Source of the DNA: JBOFOR01 sp051654865
GTDB lineage: Bacteria; Bacillota; Clostridia; Peptostreptococcales; Peptostreptococcaceae
Length of the DNA stretch: 40,303 nt
Reading direction: 5' to 3'
Assembly: GCA_051654865.1 (NCBI GenBank)
Contig: JBOFYV010000135.1
Location: forward strand, 1-40,303
The notes under the pieces were generated by a model. That model did no database searches. It was not told the DNA's origin and saw only the letters and a list, made by a program, of their open reading frames with translations. Shown piece by piece: positions 24,968-33,760 of the stretch. The position numbers were made by a program, and so were the translations under genes. Within the stretch, counting starts at the first letter, position 1; every line of letters starts with the position of its first letter.

Positions 24968-26383
24968 TTATACTTTTATTTCTATTCTAGGTAAAGATAT
25001 TATAAACTCACTACCTTTATCAACCTCGCTATTTACCTCTATTGTTCCTTTATGTAGGTCAATTATAGATTTAACAATGGTTAAGCCAACCCCTATACCA
25101 CCTGTTTCTTTATTTCTAGACTCATCTACTCTATAAAATCTCTCAAATATATAGTTTAAACTTTCGTTAGGAATTCCCATTCCATTGTCTTTTATATGGA
25201 TCTTTACATTATTACCTTCCTTGTATGTTCTTATATATATTTCTCCATCATCATTCGTATACCTTATAGCATTAGATAGTAAATTAACTATCACTTGAGA
25301 TATTTTTTCCTTATCTAAGTAGGTATTTATACTTTCTAAATCAAATTTTATATCTATATTTTTTTCTAATGCTTTACTTTGATTGTTGTATACTATGTTT
25401 TTGATTAAACTTTCAACATTTGCATTAGTTAAATTTAACTTGCTTTTTTCACTATCAAACTTAGCCAAATTCTGTAATTGTCCTACTAGGTTTACAAGTC
25501 TTGTAACTTCTTCATTTACACTGATTAGCCTTTTAGTATCAGCTTCCCATATACCATCTATCATTGCTTCTATGTGGGTCTGTACACTTGTTAGCGGTGT
25601 TCTAAGTTCATGTGATATATCTGTTGTTAGTCTCTTTCTTAATCTCTCTTGTTCTTCTAATTTTGCTGCTAAATTATTTATAGAGTTAATAAGAATATCA
25701 ATTTCAGCTATATTACTATCATAATCTATCCTATTATCGTATCCACCTTCGCCAATTAAATTTGCCATATTAGAAACTACCTCTATTGGTTTAGATATAT
25801 TATTCGCAATTAATATTGCTACAATTATAGTTATTAATGTCATTAAAATCCCTATTGCTGTAATTACCTTATTTATTTCTTTTAAGAATTCCACATCATT
25901 ATCCATGTAATAAAGTGATCCAAATGAACCAATTCTTATATTTCCAATAGTCTCATTATTTAAATTTTCTATTTCAAAAGTTCGCTCTGTATAGCTACTT
26001 TTATTACCATTCATTATATTGTTCATATTATTTTGTATACTTGCCATCATCATATGACAGGTATCTTCACTGTAGTTCATAGCCCCCCATACTAGATTAT
26101 TATTTTTATCATATACATCAATAAAGATACCTTTATTTATTGAATCTTTACCGATTTGTTCTATACTATATAGATTCCAATCTCCATTACTATATTCAAG
26201 TTTTATTGAGTCTACTATATTAGATACTTCTTTGTCATAATTTCTAATAATATATTTTTCAAACGTTTTCTCAAAAACAGTATTTATAGATATAGCTATA
26301 GACAGTATAACTATAATTATTAAAGATACTAAAGATAGAATTAGTTTTCCATTAAGATTTATTTTTTTTATTTTATAAGCCAA
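24968..26383 (-). CDS. Membrane sensor histidine kinase with Cys-His-Met-rich sensor loop
   Basis: A 471-residue kinase. TM1 at residues about 12-34, an extracytoplasmic sensor at about 35-172, TM2 at about 173-194, HAMP at about 195-247, HisKA with the phospho-accepting His258 in DISHELRTP, and HATPase_c with NLLSNAIRY, DNGMGIP and GIGVGLTIV. The sensor contains DTCHMMM at residues 107-113 and further Met at 120 and 124, a cluster suited to Cu(I) or Ag(I). The start is a TTG at 26383, inside the end of the regulator gene (11-base overlap), so translation is coupled. The divergent neighbour encodes an HMA-TauE-cupredoxin protein, which supports a metal signal. Confidence 0.92.
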   Translation of the reverse strand: MAYKIKKINLNGKLILSLVSLIIIVILSIAISINTVFEKTFEKYIIRNYDKEVSNIVDSIKLEYSNGDWNLYSIEQIGKDSINKGIFIDVYDKNNNLVWGAMNYSEDTCHMMMASIQNNMNNIMNGNKSSYTERTFEIENLNNETIGNIRIGSFGSLYYMDNDVEFLKEINKVITAIGILMTLITIIVAILIANNISKPIEVVSNMANLIGEGGYDNRIDYDSNIAEIDILINSINNLAAKLEEQERLRKRLTTDISHELRTPLTSVQTHIEAMIDGIWEADTKRLISVNEEVTRLVNLVGQLQNLAKFDSEKSKLNLTNANVESLIKNIVYNNQSKALEKNIDIKFDLESINTYLDKEKISQVIVNLLSNAIRYTNDDGEIYIRTYKEGNNVKIHIKDNGMGIPNESLNYIFERFYRVDESRNKETGGIGVGLTIVKSIIDLHKGTIEVNSEVDKGSEFIISLPRIEIKV

Positions 26384-27047
26384 ATTTATAACCTACACCA
26401 TATACAGTTTGAATAATTTTAGCTTTCTTTGTATCTAACTCTATCTTGCTTCTAAGGTTTTTTATGTGGGCATCTATAATTCTATCTATCTTCTCATAAT
26501 GTTCGTCTATAGTTAATTCTAAAAGTTGTTCTCTATCAAATACTCGACTTGGATTTTTAGCAAATAATAATAATATTTTATATTCTGTATTAGTAAGTGT
26601 AACTAATTCACCTCTAACTTTTACTTCGTGTGAGTTCATATCTATTTCAAGTTCATCTAAAAATGTTAATAATTTTTTATTATTTCCACCCATTTTTCTA
26701 AATACAGCCTTAACTCTTAAAACCAATTCTTTAACATTAAAGGGTTTGCAAACATAGTCATCACACCCTAAATTAAATCCTTCTATTCTATCAGTATCTT
26801 CTGTTTTTGCAGTTAACATAATTATATGAACCATTGAAGTTTCTCTTATTTTTTTACAAATTTCCTCGCCACTTATATCTGGTAACATTCTATCTAATAT
26901 TATTAAGTCAAAATCATTATTATAAAAACTTTCAAGGGCCTCACTTCCATTTTGTGCTACTATGCAGTTATATCCTTCTTTATCTAAGTAAGCTTTTATT
27001 ACTTGATTAATCTTTACTTCATCCTCTACTATCAATATATTAAACAT
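26373..27047 (-). CDS. OmpR/PhoB-type response regulator
   Basis: A 224-residue regulator: receiver domain at about residues 1-118 (ILIVEDEVKINQ with the acidic pair, phospho-accepting Asp in LIILDRMLPD, Thr in MLTAKTE, Lys in CKPFN), then a winged-helix DNA-binding domain at about 130-224 (LTNTEYKILLLFAKNP, ending TVYGVGYKFGL). The frame is open further upstream, but ATG 27047 has AAGGAG and gives the normal family length. It is first in the operon with the kinase and the small secreted protein. It probably controls the 172-base divergent promoter region that it shares with the HMA-TauE-cupredoxin gene. Confidence 0.95.
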   Translation of the reverse strand: MFNILIVEDEVKINQVIKAYLDKEGYNCIVAQNGSEALESFYNNDFDLIILDRMLPDISGEEICKKIRETSMVHIIMLTAKTEDTDRIEGFNLGCDDYVCKPFNVKELVLRVKAVFRKMGGNNKKLLTFLDELEIDMNSHEVKVRGELVTLTNTEYKILLLFAKNPSRVFDREQLLELTIDEHYEKIDRIIDAHIKNLRSKIELDTKKAKIIQTVYGVGYKFGL

Positions 27048-27219
27048 GTATAATTCTCCTTTTCTTATGCACTTTACCTTATCTAAATATATCACACAAA
27101 TGTAAAGATTTTATGAATTTAACCTATATGCTATATTTTTTATTTTAGTATTTATCTTCATATCTTTTTCATAATTTAAAGCTATAATTTAACAAAATAA
27201 ATTTAATGAGGTGATATCT

Positions 27220-28497
27220 TTGAATCAGATTACTAAATCATTTGATGTTTATGGTATGCACTGTAAATCATGTGAAGCTAATATTGAATATGAATTAAAC
27301 TCTTTAAAAGGAGTTTTTAGTGTTAAAGCTAGCTATACTCAATCAAATGTTATAATTATTTATGAAGATGAGTATTTAAATGAAAATGAAATTAAAAAAG
27401 CTATAAAAAAAGCAGGCTACTCAACAAGTAAAAATTCTCTTAGTCAATTGTTTGGATTAGGATTAGTGGTAGCTATAATGTTATTTCTAAGTAACAATTC
27501 CTTGTTTGGATTTGATACAAATTCACTACTTTCAAATGCATCACTTTTTATGCTATTTGTAGTTGGTTTGTTATCATCTCTTCACTGTGTTGGTATGTGT
27601 GGCGGAATAATGCTTACACAAACATTAGATAAAGATAATTTATTAAATGGTAGAAAGTCATCTTTTAATACTGCACTTAAGTACAATCTAGGTAGAGTAA
27701 TTTCTTATACTTTACTCGGGGGAATAATCGCATCTATAGGTTCTGTATTTTCAGTATCTATGAAAATACAAGGTTTTATACAACTTATCGCAGCCCTATT
27801 TATGATAATAGCAGGGATTAATATGTTTGGATTGAAGTTATTTAAAAATATTAATATCAACATTCCATTGCTGAAAAAAAACTGTGAAAAAAGTAATAAA
27901 AGTCCTTTTATCGTAGGGCTTTTAAATGGATTTATGCCTTGTGGCCCACTCCAAACTATGCAGCTTTATGCTCTAGGAACTGGCAGTTTTGTAATGGGTG
28001 CATTATCAATGTTTTCTTTTTCTATGGGTACAGTCCCGTTAATGATAGGCTTTGGGTATGTTTCATCTAAATTAAGTAAAACATTAAGTAATAATATATT
28101 TAAGTATAGTGGAGTATTTATAATATTACTAGGTCTCGCTATGGGACAAAGAGGTCTAGCTCTAACAGGAACTAATATCGCTTTATTAAGTAGTTCACCT
28201 CAATCTTTAAGTGAATTTGCTCCTGTTGTAGATGGGTACCAAGAAATCACTATTATAGCTAATAGATATGGATATACACCATCAGACAGTCTCATAAAAA
28301 GTGATATACCTATAAAACTTACTATAAAAGCCGAAGAATTAACTTCTTGTAATAATGCTATATACTTCCCTCAATTTGATCAATATGTGGATTTAAGCCA
28401 AGGCGATATAGTTGCCGAGATAAATCCGAATGGACAAGATATATCATTTACTTGTTGGATGGGAATGATTAGAGGTAGTATCCAGGTTTCAAAATAG
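27220..28497 (+). CDS. HMA domain - TauE/SafE-like membrane domain - cupredoxin-like domain protein
   Basis: A 425-residue three-part protein. Residues 1-70 are a heavy-metal-associated domain with the binding motif GMHCKSC (Cys15, Cys18). Residues about 75-300 are a six-span domain of the SafE/UreH/DsbD-like group with LHCVGMCGG at 121-129 and GFMPCGPLQ. Residues about 330-425 are cupredoxin-like, with an early Cys in ELTSCNN and FTCWMGMIRGSI supplying Cys and Met. The set points to handling of copper or a similar metal at the membrane. TTG 27220 with GAGGTGAT is preferred over a GTG at 27211 that lies within the ribosome site. It is divergent from the two-component operon and ends in a strong terminator. 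Confidence 0.9.
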   Translation: MNQITKSFDVYGMHCKSCEANIEYELNSLKGVFSVKASYTQSNVIIIYEDEYLNENEIKKAIKKAGYSTSKNSLSQLFGLGLVVAIMLFLSNNSLFGFDTNSLLSNASLFMLFVVGLLSSLHCVGMCGGIMLTQTLDKDNLLNGRKSSFNTALKYNLGRVISYTLLGGIIASIGSVFSVSMKIQGFIQLIAALFMIIAGINMFGLKLFKNININIPLLKKNCEKSNKSPFIVGLLNGFMPCGPLQTMQLYALGTGSFVMGALSMFSFSMGTVPLMIGFGYVSSKLSKTLSNNIFKYSGVFIILLGLAMGQRGLALTGTNIALLSSSPQSLSEFAPVVDGYQEITIIANRYGYTPSDSLIKSDIPIKLTIKAEELTSCNNAIYFPQFDQYVDLSQGDIVAEINPNGQDISFTCWMGMIRGSIQVSK

Positions 28498-28498
28498 A

Positions 28499-28546
28499 AG
28501 ACAGCTACTTTAGACCTAATGTATCTTAGCTCTAAAGTAGCTGTCT
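28499..28546 (+). terminator. Terminator of the HMA-TauE-cupredoxin gene
   Basis: 16-base arms AGACAGCTACTTTAGA (28499-28514) and complement (28531-28546), followed by a T run. Confidence 0.92.
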
Positions 28547-28568
28547 TTTTTTCGTATTAATTTATAAA

Positions 28569-28628
28569 TACTAAACTTTTTATAAATTAATACAAACCTT
28601 TATTTACAATTACTAAACTTTTTATAAA
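28569..28628. repeat. 18-bp direct repeat in the gap before the amidohydrolase gene
   Basis: TACTAAACTTTTTATAAA occurs at 28569-28586 and again at 28611-28628, 42 bases apart (four helical turns). The gap 28547-28857 is otherwise AT-rich and holds the amidohydrolase promoter. The repeat may be a regulator site or chance in AT-rich DNA. Confidence 0.5.
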
Positions 28629-28723
28629 CTATTAAAAACTCTCGTTTAATTCTATAGTTCTCTACCTTATAATTTCAACATCTTACTATAATTAACTTTT
28701 TTTGATTTTTTTGCAAATTAATA

Positions 28724-28752
28724 TTGATTTTTAATTTACATATAAGTACAAT
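28724..28752 (+). promoter_or_regulatory. Probable promoter of the amidohydrolase gene
   Basis: TTGATT (28724-28729), spacer of 17, TACAAT (28747-28752). The leader would be about 100 bases. Confidence 0.6.
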
Positions 28753-28857
28753 ATATTTTATGAGTTTAATAAAACTAAATTTCAATAATATATATATTAA
28801 TCTTTTTTAAACACCTAAGTTTTATTAAAAAATCAATTAATGTGGGGGAGATGAATA

Positions 28858-30567
28858 ATGAAAAAAAGATTTACAAAAGGTTTTATAGCAGCTTTTTTAT
28901 TACTAAACTTAACAGGATGTTCAAGCACTAATACCTCTATTCAAAACGAGGCTGATGCTATTTTTACAAATGGAATTATATATACAATGGGTGAAGATGA
29001 AAAAGCTGAATCTGTTGCAGTTAAAGATGGTAAAATTTTAGCCGTTGGAAATAACACTATCACTGAAGAATATAAGGGGAATAATACAGAAATCGTTGAT
29101 TTAAATAGTCAAACTATGGTTCCTGGATTTATTGATAGTCATGCTCATGCTGCAAATACGGTTGAAGTATTGTTTGGTGCTGACTTAAGTGTAGGTGAAA
29201 ATTTTGATGATTATATAAATATAATGAGTGAATACTACAAAGAAAATAAATCTGAGGAGGCTATATATGGTGCTGGTTGGATAAATCCTTATATCATGGA
29301 TATAAAAAATCCAAAAGAAACTTTAGATAAGATAACTACTGAAAAGCCATTAATTTTAATTGCAGAGGATAGACATACACTATGGCTAAATTCTAAAGCA
29401 CTAGAAATAGCTAATGTAACTAAGGATACAAAAGATCCAGAAGGCGGAACTATTGGACGTCTTGAAAATGGTGAACCTAATGGTATTCTTTATGAATCAG
29501 CTATGGGAGATGCTTTATCTAAACTACCATCATTTTCTAAAGAACAAATCCAAGAAGGTATAAAAGAATACGACAAGATGGCTTTAGAGCGTGGTGTTAC
29601 GCAAATAACACACGTTTTAATGTATCAACAACCTGAAATTACTAAAGCTATTTTAGACTTAGAAAAAAAAGGTGAATTAAATGTGGATCATTACTTATCT
29701 TATACAATTTTCCCAAATGAAGGTGTAGATAAAATTCCACAAATTTTAGAAATGAAAGAATCTCTAAAAGGCAACAAAGTTAAATTTAATTCTGCTAAAG
29801 TATTTGATGATGGTGTATTAGAAGGAGAAACAGCTTATTTATTAGATGATTATACAAATAAACCTGGCTATAGGGGTTATTCTGTATGGAATAAAGATAA
29901 GTACTTCGAAACTATAAAAGAACTAGATAAACTAGGTATACAAATCCATGCACATGTTATCGGTGATGCCGCTATTAAAAATACATTAGATGCAATGGAA
30001 ATAGCTAAAAAAGAAAATAACTCTTCTAGTCTTAGACATAAATTAACTCACGTTCAATTAATAAGAGACGAAGATATAGATAGAATGAAAGAGTTAGATA
30101 TAATGGCTGTACTTCAACCTGTTTGGGCATATAAAGAAGATGGATTCTACGATCAAGCAGTTGAACTTGTTGGAAGAGAAAGAGCTGATAGTCAATATCC
30201 TTTAAATTCTCTAATTGAAAAAGGCATTGTAGTAAGTTCTTCAAGTGATTTTCCAGTTACTGTTGAATGGTCACCTCTTGAGGGGATGGAAGTCGGTGTT
30301 ACTAGAAATGCTATAGGCGCTTTAGACAAAGATTATATCCTTAATGGTAAGGAGGCAACTTCTATAGATAATATGTTAAAAAGTTATACTATAAATGGTG
30401 CTTACTCTAACTTTTCTGAAGATATAACTGGTTCTATTGAAGAAGGCAAGGAAGCTGATTTAGTTATTTTAGACAAAGATATATTTAGTATTGAGCCAAA
30501 TGAAATAGCTAAGACTAAGGTATTAAGTACTTATGCTGATGGCAAAAAGGCTTATTCTTCTAGATAG
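28858..30567 (+). CDS. Lipoprotein amidohydrolase (YtcJ-like)
   Basis: A 569-residue enzyme with a lipoprotein signal: positively charged start, hydrophobic core and lipobox LTGC with Cys21. It should therefore be tethered outside the cell. The rest is a metal-dependent amidohydrolase of the YtcJ/amidohydrolase-3 group: first metal site DSHAHA, later histidines in QIHAHVIGD and LTHVQLI, and an Asp in SSSSDFPV. The last strand block is EEGKEADLVILDKD. YtcJ-like enzymes act on amides or imides; the substrate here is unknown. GGGGGAGATG precedes the ATG. It is a single-gene unit with its own promoter and a terminator shared with the converging dehydrogenase gene. Confidence 0.92.
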   Translation: MKKRFTKGFIAAFLLLNLTGCSSTNTSIQNEADAIFTNGIIYTMGEDEKAESVAVKDGKILAVGNNTITEEYKGNNTEIVDLNSQTMVPGFIDSHAHAANTVEVLFGADLSVGENFDDYINIMSEYYKENKSEEAIYGAGWINPYIMDIKNPKETLDKITTEKPLILIAEDRHTLWLNSKALEIANVTKDTKDPEGGTIGRLENGEPNGILYESAMGDALSKLPSFSKEQIQEGIKEYDKMALERGVTQITHVLMYQQPEITKAILDLEKKGELNVDHYLSYTIFPNEGVDKIPQILEMKESLKGNKVKFNSAKVFDDGVLEGETAYLLDDYTNKPGYRGYSVWNKDKYFETIKELDKLGIQIHAHVIGDAAIKNTLDAMEIAKKENNSSSLRHKLTHVQLIRDEDIDRMKELDIMAVLQPVWAYKEDGFYDQAVELVGRERADSQYPLNSLIEKGIVVSSSSDFPVTVEWSPLEGMEVGVTRNAIGALDKDYILNGKEATSIDNMLKSYTINGAYSNFSEDITGSIEEGKEADLVILDKDIFSIEPNEIAKTKVLSTYADGKKAYSSR

Positions 30568-30610
30568 ATGATGTTACCTAGTATACTAACAAAATCATAT
30601 AATTCAAAAA

Positions 30611-30649
30611 TCCTATAGAGTAGACGCTTTGATCCTCTACTCTATAGGA
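30611..30649. terminator. Bidirectional terminator between amidohydrolase and dehydrogenase genes
   Basis: 14-base arms TCCTATAGAGTAGA (30611-30624) and complement (30636-30649), with A run before and T run after, so it serves both converging genes. Confidence 0.9.
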
Positions 30650-30687
30650 TTTTTCTTATTTAAAATATAACAATTATTGTTTAGTAA

Positions 30688-31482
30688 TTATCCATTAACT
30701 CTCATATTATCAGCATATTGAGGTGTCCCAAGTCCGTATCCACCTGCAACTTCCATTATATTACCTGTTATATATGATGAATCATCACTTGCAAAGAATG
30801 CAACTGCATTTGCCATATCCTCAGGCTTACCCATTCTATTTAGAGGTATATGGGCTAAGAATGAATCTATAAATTCTTTTGGCATATTATCTATTGCTGC
30901 ATCTGTTGCAGTCAGTCCTGGTAATACAGCATTACATCTGATATTGTTTCTTGCATATTGCATAGCTATTTGTTGAGTTATATTATTTACCCCAGCTTTT
31001 GATACTCCATACCCTATTCTACTTACATCTGGTATAGTTCCACCTATTGAAGATATGTTTACTATACTTCCTCCACCATTTTTTATCATATGTGGTACTA
31101 CAAGCTTCGATATAGAATATACACTTCCTATATTCGCTTTAAGTAAATCAAAGAAAGCTTCTTCACTACCATTTACTAAGTCTAAATCAACTTCTGGTCT
31201 ACCTGTTCCAAAGTTATTTACTAATACATCTACCCTTCCTTCATTAGCTATAACTTCTTCTACCATAGTTTTGTAACTTTCTTCTTTATACGCATCAAAG
31301 AATACTGGCTTCATTGTTAATCCTTCTTTAGCATATCCATCACAGATTTCTTGAGTTACATCTAATCTTCTAACTCCCATATATACTATAGCACCTTCTT
31401 TTGCTAATTTTATAGCAGATGCTAACCCTATACCTCTAGTTGCCGATGTAACTAAAGCTACTTTATTATTTAATCTTTTCAT
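30688..31482 (-). CDS. 7-alpha-hydroxysteroid dehydrogenase-like short-chain dehydrogenase
   Basis: A 264-residue short-chain dehydrogenase. The cofactor loop is TSATRGIG with Thr15 and Arg16, and GVRR with Arg38 suits NADP. The catalytic residues are Ser145, Tyr158 and Lys162 (YGVSK). The whole sequence (ALVTSATRGIGLASAIKLA, LVNNFGTGRPE, VVPHMIKNGGGSIVNIS, NAVLPGLTATDAA) is very close to what I remember of the 7-alpha-HSDH of the sordellii and absonum clostridia, which oxidise the 7-alpha-OH of bile acids. The ATG at 31482 has AGGAGGGG; 26 in-frame codons upstream have no site. It stands alone, without bai genes. Confidence 0.9.
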   Translation of the reverse strand: MKRLNNKVALVTSATRGIGLASAIKLAKEGAIVYMGVRRLDVTQEICDGYAKEGLTMKPVFFDAYKEESYKTMVEEVIANEGRVDVLVNNFGTGRPEVDLDLVNGSEEAFFDLLKANIGSVYSISKLVVPHMIKNGGGSIVNISSIGGTIPDVSRIGYGVSKAGVNNITQQIAMQYARNNIRCNAVLPGLTATDAAIDNMPKEFIDSFLAHIPLNRMGKPEDMANAVAFFASDDSSYITGNIMEVAGGYGLGTPQYADNMRVNG

Positions 31483-31564
31483 TTTTCCCCTCCTAAGTTG
31501 TATCTTATTTATGTTAATCTCAAGTCGTTTTTTGTCTTTTATTGTTGATTTATTGTACAATAAT

Positions 31565-31591
31565 AGGCTTATATTGTCAATAAATATAAGC
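31565..31591 (-). terminator. Hairpin after the 62-aa gene
   Basis: GGCTTATATT and AATATAAGCC with a seven-base loop, 13 bases after the stop in minus-strand reading. The tail is only moderately T-rich (TATTATTGT). Confidence 0.6.
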
Positions 31592-31604
31592 CCTTTGATT
31601 TATA

Positions 31605-31793
31605 GTTATACAGTTTTTAATCTTCTAGTTCATCTTTGCTTAAAAAGCATCCATTATCCCATACAAATCCACAATTACTACTTTTAATTTCATCTTTCTT
31701 TTCCCCTGAGTTTACTGTTATTTTTACTTTTGATTTTGAGTTAATTATTAATTCTAATTCCTCATTTGCTTCTATTGTTATAGTATTTGCCAT
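31605..31793 (-). CDS. Small acidic protein with two cysteines (62 aa)
   Basis: A 62-codon frame with an AAAGGGG site before the ATG and a good promoter upstream. The protein begins MANTITIEANEELELIINS, a beta-like stretch rich in Ile, Glu and Lys. It has Cys41 and Cys49 in NCGFVWDNGCFLSKDEL and ends EELKTV. It has no signal peptide or membrane span, so it should be cytosolic. Codon use and amphipathic pattern look like a real gene. I do not recognise the family. It lies between the dehydrogenase and prfC, in a separate unit. Confidence 0.75.
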
Positions 31794-31843
31794 ATGAGAA
31801 CGCCCCTTTCAATCCCTTATCTATAGTTATAATTATCTACTTA

Positions 31844-31872
31844 TTTATATAGTAGCACATGAGTTATTGTAA
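31844..31872 (-). promoter_or_regulatory. Probable promoter of the 62-aa gene
   Basis: TTACAA (complement of 31867-31872), spacer of 17, TATAAA (complement of 31844-31849). Confidence 0.6.
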
Positions 31873-32026
31873 TCCAATTAATCGTTGTTATTTTTTTATC
31901 ATTTCATCAAATTAACATTTTACGGATAAGATAAATAAAGACATTACTATTACTAATATAGAATAATATAAAAGAACAGCTATATCTTTATTATAACGTA
32001 TTTATGTAATTTAGTCGGGTGATATA

Positions 32027-32055
32027 TTGACAGTTTTGCAATAAAGTTATAATAT
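32027..32055 (+). promoter_or_regulatory. Probable promoter of prfC
   Basis: TTGACA (32027-32032), spacer of 17, TAATAT (32050-32055). The rest of the gap 31873-32026 shows nothing that I can name. Confidence 0.7.
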
Positions 32056-32115
32056 CAATAGGATATAATTTTTATATTTGGATATTCATAAAATTTAAAT
32101 AAAGGATGATAAAAA

Positions 32116-33714
32116 ATGACAGAACAAAATTTAAACTTGATTGATGAAGTTAAAAGAAGAAGAACTTTTGCAATCATTTCCCATCCCGATGCAGGAAAAA
32201 CTACATTAACTGAAAAGTTTCTATTATATGGTGGAGCTATCCGTGAAGCCGGATCAGTAAAATCAAGAAGATCTCAAAAACATGCAGTATCTGACTGGAT
32301 GGAAATCGAAAAACAAAGAGGTATCTCTGTTGCATCAAGTGTTCTTCAATTTGAATATAACAACTTTTGCATAAATATTCTTGATACTCCAGGGCATCAA
32401 GATTTCAGTGAAGATACTTATAGAACTCTAATGGCTGCTGACAGTGCCGTAATGGTTATCGACTCTGCTAAAGGGGTTGAAGATCAAACAAAGAAACTAT
32501 TCCAAGTTTGTAAAATGAGAGGAATTCCAATATTCACATTCATTAACAAAATGGACCGTCAAGGAAAAGATCCATTTGAATTAATGGAAGATATTGAAAA
32601 TGTCTTAGGTATTCGTTCTTGTCCAGTAAACTGGCCAATAGGTTCTGGTAAAGAATTCAAAGGGGTATTTAACCGTCATAAAAATCAAGTTGAAGTATTT
32701 GATGATGGTAACCATGGACAATCTATTGCAAATTGTATAACTGGAGACCCATCTGATGAAAAGTTCAATGATTTATTAGGTAGTGCTCTTCATGAAAAAC
32801 TACTAGAAGATATAGAACTTTTAGATATTGCTGGTGATAATTTTGATTTAGATTCAATATTAAATGGTGAGTTAACACCTGTATTCTTCGGAAGTGCCCT
32901 TACTAACTTTGGTGTAGAACCATTTTTAGAGTCATTCTTAGAGATAACATCATCACCAAGTCCTCGTAGCAGTAACTTAGGTGATATTGATCCTACGTCT
33001 GACAACTTCTCAGGATTTATATTTAAAATTCAAGCTAATATGGATAAAAATCACAGAGATAGAATTGCATTCCTTAGAATTTGCTCTGGTAAATTTGAAA
33101 AAGGTATGACAGTAAATCATGTACAAAGAAACAAAAAGATTAAGCTATCTCAACCGCAACAGTTCGTAGCACAAGACCGTGTTATAATAGATACTGCATA
33201 TCCTGGAGATATAATAGGTATACACGATCCAGGTATATTTAATATTGGTGATACATTAAGTGAGAAACAATCAAAGTTAGAATATACTGGTATACCACAA
33301 TTTGCTCCTGAGCACTTTGCAAGAATTTCAACTAAGAATGCTCTTAAGAGAAAGCAGTTCGTAAAAGGACTTACTCAGTTATCAGAAGAAGGTGCTATAC
33401 AGGTATTCAACCAACCTAACTTTGGTATGGAAGAGCTTATTGTAGGTGTTGTTGGTGTTTTACAGTTTGAAGTTTTAGAATATCGTCTAAAGCAAGAGTA
33501 TGGTGTTGATATAATAATGAACCCATTATCTTACTCTCATGTACGTTGGGTTGAAAATGATTTATCTAAATTTGGTAGACTTTCAATGCCTATGGATACA
33601 TTACTAGTTGAAGATAAAGATAGAAACCCTGTAGTATTATTTACAAACGAATGGACTATTAGAACTTTTGCTGAAAGAAATGAAGGTATAGTTTTAAAAG
33701 AAACTTCTATATAA
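32116..33714 (+). CDS. prfC: Peptide chain release factor 3
   Basis: A 532-residue translational GTPase that removes RF1 or RF2 from the ribosome after termination. G1 is SHPDAGKTTL (residues about 18-27), G2 lies in RGISVASSV, G3 is DTPGHQDF and G4 is NKMDR. The EF-G-like domains II and III follow (FIFKIQANMDKNHRDRIAFL, EGAIQVFNQPNFG, GVVGVLQFEVLEYRL). The length and ending (WTIRTFAERNEGI) are those of RF3. AAAGGATGAT precedes the ATG. It is a single-gene unit with a consensus-like promoter and a terminator shared with the converging GerMN-like gene. Confidence 0.97.
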   Translation: MTEQNLNLIDEVKRRRTFAIISHPDAGKTTLTEKFLLYGGAIREAGSVKSRRSQKHAVSDWMEIEKQRGISVASSVLQFEYNNFCINILDTPGHQDFSEDTYRTLMAADSAVMVIDSAKGVEDQTKKLFQVCKMRGIPIFTFINKMDRQGKDPFELMEDIENVLGIRSCPVNWPIGSGKEFKGVFNRHKNQVEVFDDGNHGQSIANCITGDPSDEKFNDLLGSALHEKLLEDIELLDIAGDNFDLDSILNGELTPVFFGSALTNFGVEPFLESFLEITSSPSPRSSNLGDIDPTSDNFSGFIFKIQANMDKNHRDRIAFLRICSGKFEKGMTVNHVQRNKKIKLSQPQQFVAQDRVIIDTAYPGDIIGIHDPGIFNIGDTLSEKQSKLEYTGIPQFAPEHFARISTKNALKRKQFVKGLTQLSEEGAIQVFNQPNFGMEELIVGVVGVLQFEVLEYRLKQEYGVDIIMNPLSYSHVRWVENDLSKFGRLSMPMDTLLVEDKDRNPVVLFTNEWTIRTFAERNEGIVLKETSI

Positions 33715-33722
33715 TATATATC

Positions 33723-33757
33723 AAAGCCCTAAGTCAGTTTTTACGACTTAGGGCTTT
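33723..33757. terminator. Bidirectional terminator between prfC and the GerMN-like gene
   Basis: 13-base arms AAAGCCCTAAGTC (33723-33735) and complement (33745-33757), A/T-rich on both sides. Confidence 0.9.
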
Positions 33758-33760
33758 AAA

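Noticed and set aside
28569..28628. Start of a CRISPR array
   Set aside because: Only two copies of an 18-bp AT-rich unit, no spacers of regular size, no cas genes.
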